NCBI GenBank assembly: GCA_003427395.1
Contig: BFEA01000436.1
Span: 966,806 to 1,026,388, forward strand
Source of the DNA: Chara braunii
Taxonomy: Eukaryota; Streptophyta; Charophyceae; Charales; Characeae
DNA length: 59,583 nucleotides
Reading direction: 5' to 3'
Shown here piece by piece: positions 21,371 to 33,375 of the stretch (position 1 is the stretch's first letter; every line of letters begins with the position of its first letter). The notes under the pieces are model-generated. The model made no database searches. It saw nothing but the letters and a program-made list of their open reading frames with translations, and had not been told where the DNA came from. The translations under genes and the position numbers were made by a program.

Positions 21371-22766
21371 CACTAAAAAATAATGTAAGAAAGCAGATGG
21401 TTTTTTTTTTTTTTTTTTTTTTTGCCCACTAGAACCTAGATATATACTGTAGGTAGTCTTACTAGTGAGGACCTGTTAGTCTTAAACAATCTAAGAGGCA
21501 AGCTTGACTACTCTCCAAACGTGCAAAATCAGACTGATTCCACCACTAGAACCTAGATATATACATTGCCCTTTTTTTTGTCTTTTGTTTGACAGCGTGT
21601 TGTTTTTATCTGCGATTTTTGGCAATAAGAAGAGATCCGAAAAAAAAAGTCTTAAGGTCATTTAAGAGATAAATTAAGACTCAAAAGATTTTCTTCTGTT
21701 ACCCTGCAAGCCGTTGACATAAGAGTCACCGTTTAAGGCGTTTGAGGCATTTGAGACTCCAGTATAACCCGAAAACTAACGTAAATTTTAAGATTTAAGG
21801 TCATTTGGTGCTCGTGCGATATCGAATACGCAAAATATAGAATTTTTTAACAGGCCTAAAAGAATCACGGATAGTTCTCGACTTATCTCGCCCGACGGAA
21901 CAACAATTTCATTGAAACATTAACTGTCTTCACCCTGCCTCCTACTAATCGGGCTATTGCGCCCCCTGTTAAACAACCGAGAGTTGAGGTTATGATAACG
22001 GTCCTCAAGGAACCCCTTATCCATCACAATCTTATCTTACTTCATCTATATGTTATTCTCCAATCTTCAAACGTATTGTTGTCAATTTCGTCTTTTGAGG
22101 AAATTATAAGTTTTCTATATACAAATTGTTTCTTCGGGATTTCAAGATCAAAGAAAAGACAAAACGTGTTGTTTTTTATGGGATGGTCATGTAGTACGAG
22201 ATATTCAATTTTCTCTTAAACTTATCTACCTTTAGCTTTATACTACCCCTAGAGACCTTTCTTTTTTTTTTCTCTGTTCTGCTAGTATAATATTACGAAT
22301 ACTTTGAAGCATAAAGTGTTGAATCTCCTTATCGGATTGCAGAAGTGACTCAAATCTTATTTTGTTCCTTGGCAACCAGTGTACCTATATGCCCATTGCG
22401 CGAGCTATCTAGGCTGGGTAGAAGGTCTCCTTACCCTGAGAGAATTAGAGCATGTCGTACCCCTGTTCATCGTTCACGGGGTTTGTGAACGGAAACCGCT
22501 CATGGAGTTCATGGAGTTTACGACGTAGGAGTTCATAGAGTTCACAGAGAGTGGGATCGTTTTTTTTTTTTTTTTTTGGCAGGGGGGATATGTTTTTTTT
22601 TTTTATAGGAGGGTGGGGGTTATCGGAGCGTAACCTCCAAAAACCAAAAATGCAACCAGCCAAAATAAACATTTTTTTTTGTTATTTTGTGGGGTATTTC
22701 GATTTTTTTTTTTTTTTTTTATGTCATCACCCTATGGGGCTTGAGGCGATTGTAGTTGGGTGCCCC

Positions 22767-22805
22767 NCCCCCNNCCCCCCCCNNNCCCCCCNCCCCCCCC
22801 CCCCN
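22767..22805. other. Poly-C with scattered N
   Basis: A C-rich run with eight ambiguous bases next to an A tract. Likely a low-quality homopolymer; ORFs across it are meaningless. Confidence 0.8.
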
Positions 22806-23946
22806 AAAAAAAAAAAAAAACTCTTTCGTGGTCTGCCCGTTCACTAGCGTAGGGCCAAATGACCGGTCGTTCACGTTCACGGTGACAACACTAGGTATGC
22901 TTGTGACCAAATTATTTTCCATCAAATCTAGACACATTGGCACAGGGCCAAGACTACGAAATATGACAAATGTCTTATATAGATGTTGACTCACGGGAGG
23001 CACATAAGAGCGACCTGCATGTCTTTTGTAACGCACTTGTTGCTTGAGGGGACACATAGCATATGTATCATCCATAACAAGCCTGCTAGTTTCAACTCCA
23101 TGATTGAACGCACGTCCTTCCAAAACGCACAACATTGATTACAATGGACAGACTGAAAGCCTTCCACTCGGGAAACATTATCCCTACTAGATAGTTTGTT
23201 GGCTTTTTATTGAATCCTATAACCTATTGCGACTGGATACAAAAGCAGAGTATGTCCCTTGCTAAAAACTGATTGTTTTTAATCAATAGCGCAAAGGTGT
23301 ACCTTAGCTCCAAGAAAGGGTAGCCCATCGAGACATAGTTTGGGTGGTTACCTTCTTTTTACCATTAACTAACTTTTTATCCTTCTTTACTACTAAATGT
23401 GTATAATTTTTTCTTTTTAGGATCTCTTCATAGTCTACCTCTTTAAGCAATGCTCCTTGAAAGTTATGTTTTTTAAACACCACCTTGCATTTGCCATTGT
23501 CAAGAATTTCTAAAACCCGGAATACCTGGCATTCCTCCCCTTCACTTTTAGCCAAGTGCTTTCCATCATTCCATTAAATTCTCGGAGATGCTTCCTGCCT
23601 CGACGAATGACATTGATAATACTCTAATGTTACTAGTATTGCCCATAGTGAGTCTTAGTTCATTCGTTGTTTTCTATATCCCGTTTTATTCATCCCATAT
23701 ATGTGTAATACATGCCACCTCCTTGCAGACCCTGGATTTCCAACATCTAGAAGAGGAAATAACAATTACCTTACTTTTTTTTTTCCTAATTGCCAAATTA
23801 TCGAAGATAGTTTGCCACAAGACTTCTTCTGCAGTATCTGGCCACTTGATGGTCAAAGGGAGAAGAGAGCTCCATACTTTCAAGATGGGTGCTCATACTT
23901 TAGACTAAATTTTCATGTTGAGGAAACCTTTCATTCACACACAAAA

Positions 23947-24990
23947 CTATACTGTTTTTGGGTCCCTGAAATCCCATTCCCGCATTAGAATACATTGCGC
24001 CAGTTTGATCGAAGGTATGTCCCAGTCCAGAAGTAAACACCGAATGATCCACTTAATCAAAAGTGTTTTGCTTAGAGCGAACAGATCCAGGATCCCCAAC
24101 CCCCCCTTATTTCTCTTATGTGTGATCTTCCACCACGCTATTTTAGACAACGCTTTACCTTTTTTGACAGATCCCTGAGGCTCCCAAAGGTAACTAATAA
24201 TTTGTTGTTTAAGATGCCTCTTTGTAGCCGACGAGATGGTCATAATAAACAAGATAAACCAAATGGTAGATAGTACTATAGTGTTAATTAGGATGATTCT
24301 CTCGAAAAATGAAACCGGTGAAACCTTGGACCATGAGCAAAAGAGGAGTTGTATCTCTGTACCCTCTTTTATCTTGTTTTGTTTCTTTTCATTATTCTCA
24401 TACGATACTTTTATCCCCAGATTCCCCAGGAAGCGTTCTGAATGCTCCCTACTCTTGCTTCCATTCTAAGTCCATGACGGGAAGTGTGTCATTTCTCGTA
24501 AGGGCAACAAATTTGTCCTAACTAACCTTGGGTTTTTACGCTTCGCAGAACAAGTCAAGAAAGTCCCTAATCGCACAAAGCGACTCTTCGTTTTGTTTTA
24601 AGATTACCGCAAGATCATCTGTCAATGCTAAGGTCTGTAATTGATAATTTGCAAAAAATACGAGGTCTTTGGGGCAGGAGTAAAGAATCATATCAAGCGA
24701 AACTTCATGTTGAATCAGATAAAGGAGTGGGGCCAACAAGCACCCTTGACGCAATGATCTTGAGAGATCGAAAAGATTAGACATTTTACTATTCACAACT
24801 ATAAAGGCAATTGATCCCGAATACAATTTCGTAGCCCAATTGTAAAAAAATGGACCAATACCTCTCTTATTCACCACCTGTAGCACAAACTTTGAGTTCA
24901 CCTTATCATAGGACTTCTAGAGGTCTATGAGTAAGATGGCCTCAAAGGACTTCCTATGTTCGATAATTTTCATAACTTGCGCTCTCGTCA
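23947..24990 (-). pseudogene. LINE A reverse transcriptase and post-RT region
   Basis: Recognisable RT blocks: KSYDKVNSKFVLQVV with a stop just before KSYDKV, NWATKLYSGS, SRSLRQGCLLAPLLY, and ALTDDLAVIL at the place of the YADD motif (first two residues changed). Further on is NKGGLGILDLFALSKTLLIK, the usual LINE segment after RT. The catalytic motif is damaged. Confidence 0.85.
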
Positions 24991-25691
24991 TGACATCATC
25001 TGTGACAAATCTACTCTTAACAAAGTCGGATTGGTCTGGATGCATCAAGCGTGGCAAAAAGTCAGCAATACGTCTCAACATAGTTTAATCAAGGATCTTT
25101 CCTGATGCATTTCAAAGGGTGACCGGTTGTTAGTTTCGTATATCCTTGCTACCGTTTTTTTTGTAAATAAAGGTAATAGCACCCTCTGTCATACCCTTTC
25201 CCATACTTCCCCCTACAACAACTCTGTTGAATAGTTCCAATAAGATCGGGTTAAAGATCCGTCATGTCTTTCATAAGAACTTCAAAAGGAGGTCATCTGG
25301 TCTTGGGCATTTCCCAGGCAACATATTTTTCATGGTTATTGTACGCTCCAATGAAATTTCTTCGTCTAACATCTTTCCTTTTGCAGATGTCAGCTTTGAG
25401 ATTCCTGTATGCCACAACTTCTCCTCTTCTTCAGGCTTAACCAGAGGTTCACCCTGAGTTTCCTTAGTAGAAAGTAGCTTTTCGTAGAACGTCTTAGGAT
25501 ACGTTTACAAATTTGCGGCTCCTTCGCTATAGGGAGGGAACTATCGAACACACGAGAAAACTTTGTAATAAAAGAATGACCTATTTTTTTAGTATCTTTG
25601 AGGATTAACTGTTTGGTCATTCGATTATTTTAACTGATCCTCTTCATTGTAGAGTGCTTCAACCACTCTTCCCTCTGTTTGATATGAAGGT

Positions 25692-26157
25692 CTATGAATC
25701 ACCCCCGGTGGCGGCCATGCCCGGTCGAGGCCGCGAACCCACGACCATGAAAAAAAAAAAAACTTCTCGAAAAAACATACGTTATGCAAAATAATAAACT
25801 GAACAAATGTTGCCTTGGAGTCATGTCCAAAAACTTTACTTAATTTGAAATTAAAAACAAATAAGATTTATAGTTTTTCTTGGAAAAAAAAATAAATAGC
25901 TTTTGCATAAGAAAAATTAGTTTTTTAATTTTTAAAATTCAAAGACGAAGTAAAAGAAAAAACAAAAACAAATTGCGCAATGAAGATATCGAAGAGGTGT
26001 ACTACATCATTTTTTTGTTTTTTTATAAATTCTTTTTAACTCTAAAAAAATACCTTGAAGACGCGGTCGCACCCAACCGCAGGCGAAGGGGTGGCGACCG
26101 TGATCACAGTCGCCCATCGAGTTTGACCCCGCGGCAGTGGCCGCGGGTGATACATAG
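25692..26157 (+). mobile_element. Family-ii palindromic MITE in LINE A
   Basis: 466 bp. The left end CTATGAATCACCCCC and the reverse complement of the right end (CTATGTATCACCCGC) form the TIR. Flanks ATGAAGGT and GTGAAGGT are a 7/8 target duplication. The subterminal regions are rich in GGCC/CGCG words. The core has GTTATGCAAAATAATAAAC and GTTGCCTTGGAGTCATG. The same insertion occurs in LINE B (54258), so it predates the split of the two blocks. Confidence 0.8.
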
Positions 26158-26459
26158 GTGAAGGTCTTCCTATAAACTCAGATTCTGGTTTCTTAGTTTC
26201 ATCCAATTAGAAAATGCATAGGTGTCGTGCTTCATCTGGAACTCTGTCCATTCTACCTTCTTTTTAAATTCTGCTTTCTTACTATTTCTTTTTTTTGCCT
26301 TAATTAAGCTTAAAAATACTAACATATTTGTGGTCTGTAGGATGCCTTTATCAAACCATTCCTTAGGACTACCCAAGTATTTTCTGGTCTCCCCCCAATC
26401 CTTCCAAAATTCGTTGATCCACTCCTTGACTCCGGGATCGTCCAATATTTGCCACAGAT

Positions 26460-28020
26460 TTATATCCTCGGTAGATCACGATGACGTCGAGGGTTGCTTA
26501 GTAGCAAGATGTCTATGGTGACTGGCTTATGGTCTGAGACAGGGTTGACGTGTATTGAGATGTCCATCACTTTCTCCTTGATATATGAATGAATCAGCCC
26601 ATAATCTAACCTCTTCCTGGCTATCGGGTGAGTGTCCGAGAAGGAGGCTGAGGTCCAATGCATGTAAACGTTTGTGCATCCGGATGAAGCAGAGCTGGGC
26701 ACCGGGCCCCCAGAGCCGCACCCACCTGCACCCACCCGACCCACAGGGTGATGGGTCAGATTTAGGTCTACATAAGTTGTCTTGGGTGGGTTATGGGCGG
26801 GCGCAGTCAGCATGCCTTTCTGGGCGACGGGCAGGTGAGGATTTGACCTGGGTCACCCGCTGGGTGGGTGGCAGGCGGGTAATGGCTTGGCCTGGGTCAC
26901 CAGACCCATAGACCCAGGATGACCCGACCCCCCCCCCCCCCCCCTTGTGTAGTACATCGGGCTTGAGGTTGAGAGCCAAAGAAAAAAGTGTCTGATTCAG
27001 TTGACCAGGTTTTGATGAAGTAACGCCGGTGCGAAAGAAGTGCAGCCCCTGGGCAAAAAAAATAAATCTTTAAATATTTTCCTTTGAGAAGTTCGAGTCG
27101 CATTGTTGATGTTGTCGTTGCTTTAATAATAGGATTTTAGATGTGTTTGTTACAATGCTATGTTGCCGATGAAATCGTGATGTTCTAAAGGACTGGCATG
27201 GGCAGGGCGCGGGCTGATGTGGGTGGGTGTAGGTGAAGAAAATTTAGGTGGGCGGGTGATGATACTCTTACGGGTGCGGGCAGATGTGGGTGAGGGTTTT
27301 TTTCGGGTCACGGACGGATCGGGCGTGGGGCTGAAATTTCAAAAAATATCTTGGGTGGGTGGGGTTGTCTAAAAGTAAAAAATAAAATTCTTGGGCCGGG
27401 TGGATGGGGGGAAAAAAAATTTGGGCGGGTTGGGTCGAGGGTGAGGGAAAAAAAAATTTGCCCACCTCTGGGATGAAGTTTCTAAAATATATATGTCAGA
27501 TTAGTCTCAAAAAGTCAGTTCTTGAACCTTCTAGATTCCTGCTAACTCCCTGTACAACTAGATGAGTCAAAGGAAGGATTTATTGCTAGTAAGTTTCAAT
27601 CCCTTTCAAATAATCAGATTCTTGATATCCGAAATAATCGTTCCAATTTGTACCTAAAACTTTTGTCGTTCTTTCCAGTCAATGACACACATACAAATAT
27701 AAAGGTACATTCCTTATTATTAATTATAACTTTAACCAACACTCATCTTCCTAGTGAGTCGTTTAAATAATCAATAACTTGGCAGTCGAGGTCTTTTAGG
27801 AATAAAATAGCGACACTAACCTTTGTCCTGTCGGGTGGTGCCTACCGTTGGTTCCCTCTCCACGAACTACCCAATTCCGTGATCTTTTCTTCATTCAACT
27901 TCGTTTCCTGAAGTAAAGCAAGTTGAATCTTGTGCTGATGAAGCCGGGTTTTCAACCAAGATTTCTTGTTCTTACGGCTGTCTCCAATACGTTTAAAATT
28001 CTAGGTAATGAACCGAGGGT
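26460..28020 (-). pseudogene. LINE A APE-type endonuclease, interrupted
   Basis: The N-terminal part at about 28020-27860 reads RIGDSRKNKKSWLKTRLH, then IQLALLQETKLNEEKITEL. LQETK is the hallmark of L1-clade endonucleases. The C-terminal part at about 26640-26470 reads ARKRLDYGLI and VSDHKPVTID, matching the conserved SDH motif. A hAT element (26690-27470) splits the domain. The first block position usually N is changed, and stops are present. Confidence 0.8.
26690..27470. mobile_element. Non-autonomous hAT element, G-rich interior
   Basis: Exact 8-bp target duplication GGATGAAG at 26682-26689 and 27471-27478. TIR CAGAGCTGGGCA versus CAGAGGTGGGCA (11/12). Both features are diagnostic of hAT transposons. 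The 781-bp interior is a diverged GGGTGGGTG-type repeat reversing direction near a C18 run (about 26927-26944); it has no transposase. Block B has the empty site (GCATCAAG, about 55222). Confidence 0.9.
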
Positions 28021-28637
28021 TACAAGATGGTGGCATGGCCTATCATGTTTACCCCAGATTGGATTGGCTCTTTTTAAGGGACCAGTGGGGTCTCCTAATC
28101 CGCATAGAGGTCATCTTCCCACGTACGTCTGATAGCCATTTTAAGAAAAATCGAAATAAAATTCCTCCTTGCTGTCAATTGTTTGTGCAGCCCAGCTAGT
28201 TGCTCCCAACTAATTCCTTCCGCAACAGAGATCATGTTAATCTCTTTGATGTTTGAGAATTTAAAGATATCCGTTGGTAACCAATGCAGCCCTCAATTAA
28301 CGTCGGTCATGGTTGGCACCTTCATAGGTCTTGCGTTCAGGAGATAGACATAAATAAAACTCATTTGAGGTGGTTGTCTTGTGAAACGACCGAGTCGCAA
28401 CATGTAGTAGCCGCTCTTGAGGAAGATCTAATATCTCCTGCTCAGATACTTTGTTACCAATTGCAACGCAATAGAGGATGATGGTATGTCGTTCATTGTC
28501 AAGACAGAGATCTTGAGGGGGCCCTACTTGTTGTTCACTTTCATGAACTCGCTTGCTAGCGCACTTTCCCTCAAGATTATTGGCCAAAAGAAAAGATCGT
28601 TCAATTTTTGAACTGATCTCTCGTTACTGAAATCATG

Positions 28638-29153
28638 CAACAGAAAAATTTTCCAAAATTAAATAATCATTCTATAGTAAAATTACATTCTAAATTCTAA
28701 ATTTTCATTCCATCTTGAAAAATGTCATTCCAATTTTAAATTTTTTTGTCTTACTTGAAAACTTTCATTCAAAGAATGAGGTATCCCTTCTTATTTAGAC
28801 TGCATGCTAGAGATAAAATGAAAGTCTGGATGAGTTCATGAAATGAGGACTGTCATTTTATGTAAGGATTTCCAGTCATAAATGGGTTAATCCAATCTAA
28901 ATTAGAAGGTATTTGTTATAGTAGAATGAAAGTTTAAATAAAACATTTCATAAACTCATCCAGACTGTCATTCCATTTTGAACTAATAGATGTAGTTGGA
29001 AGGAAAAAACTCATATTTAGACGGGATTTTATGAAATAAAAATGGAAATTTGAAAAATGGACGAACATTAGAATGATAATTTATAAATATGAAAGATTTT
29101 TTTTGAATGGAATGTTTTTTCAACTTCCATTTCTCGTGGGAATTTTTCTGTTG
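28638..29153. mobile_element. 516-bp fold-back element in block A only
   Basis: TIR CAACAGAAAAATT at both ends, long AT-rich subterminal arms, and a second inverted pair inside (AAAGTCTGGATGAGTTCATG at about 28820 against its complement at about 28950). Block B is empty here (ATCATGGGGATC, about 55905). The target duplication looks like only TG. Confidence 0.8.
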
Positions 29154-29696
29154 TGGGGCCAGTCCTTGACCTTGATGAGGGAATGACGGTGCAATATCAC
29201 TATGCAGACATGTCTCTTATGTTAGAGAGACCTCACCTTGAATGCTAGTCTCTAATGAAGAGACAAGGTCAAAGTTATTGATCCCACCTGCGGCGCCTGG
29301 CGGCATCGAAACAGAAGTGGACATAAGATCCAAGGTATCATGTCTGCTATAATTAGTTGGTGAAACTGGAGCATAGCCATCACGAGTCACAACGCCTAGA
29401 CCTGGTGATCGAGGTGAAGCGGGAACAAAGGAAAATGTTCTGCCATTTCTTCTAATTGTTCCCCTTCCCAAACCTGAAGACATTCCTCTCCCTTTACATG
29501 GGATTGAGGGCAGAGGTATGAGTACTAACTCTACTACTGAGGTAGAGGACTTACCCAAATAACTTTTCTTAATAAACGAAGACTTGGTTCGCCGTCAACC
29601 CATCGATGTCGGACTTGTTCCTAGTGTCGCGCTTGGGCCCGAAGCTCGTAGGACAATTTTAGCTCGTTCTCCAATGGTAGATAATACTCTTAGTTG

Positions 29697-30636
29697 TCAT
29701 AATAGGGTTGGATGCCTCGAGGCAGCGGGCGTTGTGTGACTCTGAACATTCCCTGTGGGGGTGTTATTACCCCTGGGGGCCTGGTTAGGTCTATCTCCTA
29801 CAGGGGACCGGTGAGACTCTAGCACAGAAATCGTGCCACCTGGTGGCATCCCTTGAGAAGATTCCCTTCCTATTAGTGCAGGAACCGTGTCAGAGGGTGG
29901 TGGGCCGCCCCTTTGGGAGAAGGTTCCACTTTGCCTCGGTGAGCGTGAGTTCTGTCTCTGGAAGACCCTCTTATCCCCCTCAGTTCTATTATACCTATCT
30001 GGGCACTCTTCTGTGAAATGTTCGTACCATCGATATATTCGACACCACGGAGTATTACGGCCCACGAGATCTGCAAATGGGTTTGAAAGGACAAGATGGG
30101 TTTCAAGTTCAGTTTACAACCTCTATCGATTCCAAACTTTGCATTCACCAAATGGGGCATACTCTTGTTTACAACCAGCTAGTACTCCTTGATAATCGAG
30201 TCGACAACCTTCATTATCATCGTGCGAATAACAAAAAGAAGAAAAACTGGTAAACGGATAGACATTACCCTGTAATTTGTCACTCTTCCCTTTTCCCTTT
30301 CTTCCTCCCACTCCGATCGAAGTATTACATTATACTTCTGTTTGTCGAGTGTGAATCCGAGTTCCAATTTCTTTCCCAACATCGAAGTTTTCACCTCAAT
30401 CCATCTCCCCGCATACTAAATCATGGACTTCCCCTCAATATGAGTGCAGCCCCTTCCCAACACTTTGAGCTCTAGCGTCCAGTGACCATCCTCAAGGCTA
30501 CAGTTAAAGTCGAGTTCATCATTGTTGCTGATGTTTTTCGCCCTTCCTCCGAAAATGAATACCACCGTGTGGTCCTTGAGCCTCTGAATTAGGATTATGT
30601 TGAAGCTCTCGTGAACTACTCCGCTCATGTTGTCCT
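29697..30636 (-). pseudogene. LINE A ORF1 remnant
   Basis: Broken into several frames but aligned to the intact copy at 56667-57533: KLELGFTLDKQKYNVILRSE, then the knuckle region CRIYRWYEHFTEEC. The second knuckle Cys is Tyr here, so zinc binding would be lost. Confidence 0.8.
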
Positions 30637-31015
30637 CTATGTTATATAATGTACACGTACAAGGTCTTTTTGTACGAAACGTACAGGTAATTTGTGTAGG
30701 GGATCTGTACGGAAACCTGTACGGGAACCTGTACGTCTTGCACTTTTCTGTACGAAGAAGGAAAAAAAAACAAAAGAACGTTATGAAACAAATCCGAAAA
30801 AAAAAATGTGATGCAACAACACACAGATAGCAACGATTGGTTGAGGATCATCTGCAAATTCTTATTTTATTTTGAGAAAAAAAATATAAAACAATATCGG
30901 ATTAACAAAAAGAGACAAAAAAAAAATGTCGTGTGGGGCTCTAGCGTACGAGTAGTGTACAAGTATAGGAGTACGAACCGTATTCGTACGAGGGTGCATA
31001 CAAGTGGCATAACAG
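30637..31015 (+). mobile_element. Family-i (CGTACG) MITE in LINE A
   Basis: 379 bp. Ends CTATGTTATATAATG and (reverse complement) CTGTTATGCCACTTG. Flanks GTTGTCCT and GTTATCCT form a 7/8 target duplication. CGTACG/GTACG words crowd both ends. The core TGTGATGCAACAACACA is shared with the copies at 50205 and 53356. LINE B is empty at this site (about 57390). Confidence 0.85.
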
Positions 31016-31023
31016 GTTATCCT

Positions 31024-31786
31024 TTTCAATGTTGACTGTCACATACGGAGAGGTATGCACTAAGGAACGCCCTAGCAAAAAGGGAAGATGGAGCGTAGCA
31101 ACACAACTGACAGCGAGTTTACGCAATATGGAAAGATTCAAAATGGTCGTGCAGACTTTAATACAAAGGAAATTTGAATGCCGACAACAATAACTCCTAA
31201 TTGTTTCTTGTATTTCTGCATGCAATCGCTAAACGTTCGCGTAGGGAACCAACGAGGAAAGGGGCAATTTCAAAAGATGAAGGCTTTTAGTTTCCGAAAA
31301 TTGAAAAATGGACCCTGTTTTTTTAGATCAACGAAAATTTGTGCTTCGGGGCTTTCTTCGTACATGAAGCCGCTAAGTATGGATCCTAGCTTATCACAGG
31401 TAACACTCAAGTAGTGGTAGATTTGTTGGCCCTATTCGGGACTAGAGGCCGAGCAGAAGAAGACAAAAAGTTGGCAGTTTCAGAGCCTTATAGTTGTAGG
31501 CCCCGTCTAGGAGGCTACCGGTTCAAGTAGTATGAGTCTAGGGACTTTACGTGCCATATCAGAGTTTGCAATGATGTTTCCCTCTGAAGGGAGCACGTAC
31601 CGGTTGCTTGGAGGTCACGCGGCCTAAAAGTCATCATCCAAGTGGCAAGTTGGCTGCTATATCTCCAGGAGGAGCGAAGTGTTGCTCCTCATTTATTGCA
31701 TATGAGTTTGGACATCATTCTACTGTAGCACTGGAGGAGCAACACATGTGTGCAGCGCTGTATGTATGGGGAAGAAGGGCGCCCGC
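31024..31786. other. Block A right flank; no supported gene
   Basis: A plus-strand frame (GAKCCSSFIAYEFGHHSTVA, then EEQHMCAALYVWGRRAP) ends at the MITE at 31787 and could continue after it at 32549 (AQLLALAMVEELGRC), suggesting an interrupted older ORF. Product unknown. Confidence 0.3.
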
Positions 31787-32540
31787 CTATGACTCCCGCC
31801 CGGGGGTGGCCATGCACGGCCGAGGTCGCAACTACGACCATGAAAAAAAAAAAAAAAAAAAAACAAATCAAATAATTCTGGAAAAAAAAATATGTTATGC
31901 AAAAAAACAAATTGAACAACTGTTGCCTTGTGGTCATATCCAAACACTTTTTTGAACTATAAATAAAAAAACACATAAGTTTCATATTTTCTTAAAAAAA
32001 AAAAAAACAGTTTTTGTCTCAGATAAATTAGTTTTTTACCAGAGTGGCCCGGGGTCACTTGCCCGGCCGGGCCAAAAAGATTAAAAAAAATAAAAATAAA
32101 AAATTATTTGAAACTTTTCTTTTATATTTTAAATTTCGTAAGGAGTTTCGATGTGACCCTATGACAAAAGTTGTTTAGTTTATTTTTTTGCATAACATAG
32201 TTTTTTTTCGGATTTTTTTGGATTTGTTGTTTTTTTGCTGGGACCTTCCCTTGTCCTTGCACGTGCTGGCCACTCGGGACCCGAGCGGCCCGGTTGGTAG
32301 CCTAGGTTTTTTATTTTTAAAAGTTCAAAGAAGAAGTAAAAAAAAAAAAAAACAAGATAGGCAATGTAGATATCGGAAAGATCTACAACGTCATATTTTT
32401 TATTTCTATTTTTGTGAATTTTTTCACAAATAAAAAAAATAATGAAATTATCGGCTTCACTCAACCGTTGTCGGCGGGGAGGTGGTCGTTATCACGCTCC
32501 AAGTTTTGACCACGCGGCCATGGCCGCGGGTGATAATTAG
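31787..32540 (+). mobile_element. Family-ii MITE with nested family-iv element
   Basis: Left end CTATGACTCCCGCCC, right end GGGTGATAATTAG. Flanks GCGCCCGC and GCGCCCAC (7/8 duplication). Perfect palindrome GCGGCCATGGCCGC at 32514-32527. The core has ATGTTATGCAAAAAAACAAA and TTGAACAACTGTTGCC. Its 754-bp length is explained by another element inserted at about 32031. Confidence 0.8.
32031..32305 (-). mobile_element. Family-iv (GGCCCGG) MITE, nested
   Basis: One end has TTACCAGAGTGGCCCGG, and the other (reverse complement) CTAGGCTACCAACCGGGCC. Palindrome GCCCGGCCGGGC at 32061-32072. The core, read on the minus strand, is ACTATGTTATGCAAAAAAA, then AACAACTTTTGTC. The left boundary is uncertain because it merges with a T run. 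Confidence 0.6.
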
Positions 32541-32976
32541 GCGCCCACCGCCCAGCTCTTAGCGTTGGCTATGGTGGAGGAACTCGGTAGATGTAGGAAG
32601 AAAGGACTAGGAGAGGGGAACACCAGGGGTACCAACCAGGCTATGGTGGATGCCATCTTCATCGCCTTGGTGCGCGCTACATTTGGAAGAGAATAATTGG
32701 TAGAAAGAGCCCACGCCAAAAGGCCCAAAACCTTTTCGGGTTTTGGCGCCTGAAACTCGGCCGCTTGGTACTACCGTCTTAAACATCTTCAACTTGGGTG
32801 AAAGGCGCCTTCTCACCGTGGCCACATATCCCTAGGCTTGATTTTATCGGTTCAAGAATTTGGCGTTGTTTTGCGTCAGATTCATGAACCGGTAGGGTCT
32901 TTCTTTTGCAAAATACTGTACGAGGGGCTCGTTCTATACTGCGGGGGTACAACTCTCAGCCTCTTTTATATATAAA

Positions 32977-33375
32977 TTTGATTGGTCGATTGTTTGATTG
33001 ATTTTGTGTGCCTGATTGATTGACTGATTGATTTTTCAATTGCTTTATTGATTGATTAATTGATTGGTTGATTGATTAATTCACTGATTGATTGCACACG
33101 CAGACATGCACACAAACCACAAACACACACAACAGATACACACATACGCAAAAAAAAAAAAAAAAAAAAAAAAAAACAGTTCTTGTGTCTGTCTGTTTTC
33201 CTCTTCTTGTCGGTCCTCCCTCCGATTTTCCCCGAGAATTTTTGTGTACCCAACAATCGTTTCGGAGTGCCTACCCAAGTTTTTGTGTCTGTTTGTTTTC
33301 CTCTTGTTGTCCATCCTCCCTCCGATTTTCCCAAAGTATTTTTGCTTACCCGACTGAGCACCCATAAGTAGTGCA
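32977..33375. repeat. (GATT)n-like stretch and 101-bp tandem dimer
   Basis: Interrupted GATT/TGATTGATT repeats at 32977-33091, a short CA-rich link and an A run. Then TTGTGTCTGTCTGTTTTCCT at about 33182 and its near copy at about 33283 begin a 101-bp duplication. ORFs here are repeat artefacts. Confidence 0.8.

Larger units (their letters stand above)
19195..22280. other. Block A tail: 3 kb shared with 45502-48715
   Basis: Continuous similarity to block B, for example AAACAAACCGTGCACAAAAC (19440) and AAGGTCATTT..GTGCTCGTGCGATATC (21800). It is AT-rich, with an Asp/Asn-coding (GAY/AAY) stretch at 19640-19900. It lies downstream of the LINE coding region in LINE orientation, so it could be a very long 3' UTR or co-duplicated flank. 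No supported gene. Confidence 0.6.
22281..31037 (-). mobile_element. LINE copy A (L1-type, degenerate, 5'-truncated)
   Basis: Minus-strand remnants in order: ORF1 with zinc knuckle (30636-29697), APE endonuclease (28020-26460), RT (24990-24536), post-RT GGLGILDL..LIKW segment (24252-23947), then C-terminal pieces down to about 22280 (block B keeps LWLARNKKIFE there). Multiple stops and frameshifts make it inactive. Five younger DNA elements or low-complexity insertions interrupt it. Relative to block B it starts about 43 codons into ORF1 (break at about 31037). Confidence 0.85.

Noticed and set aside
22551-23135. Gly-rich ORF with X residues near 22.7 kb
   Set aside because: Poly-C with ambiguous bases; the rest of the frame is LINE C-terminal remnant.
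30700-31035. CGTACG cluster as a transcription-factor site array
   Set aside because: Explained by the family-i transposon ends; the same cluster recurs at 50205 and 53356 with target duplications.
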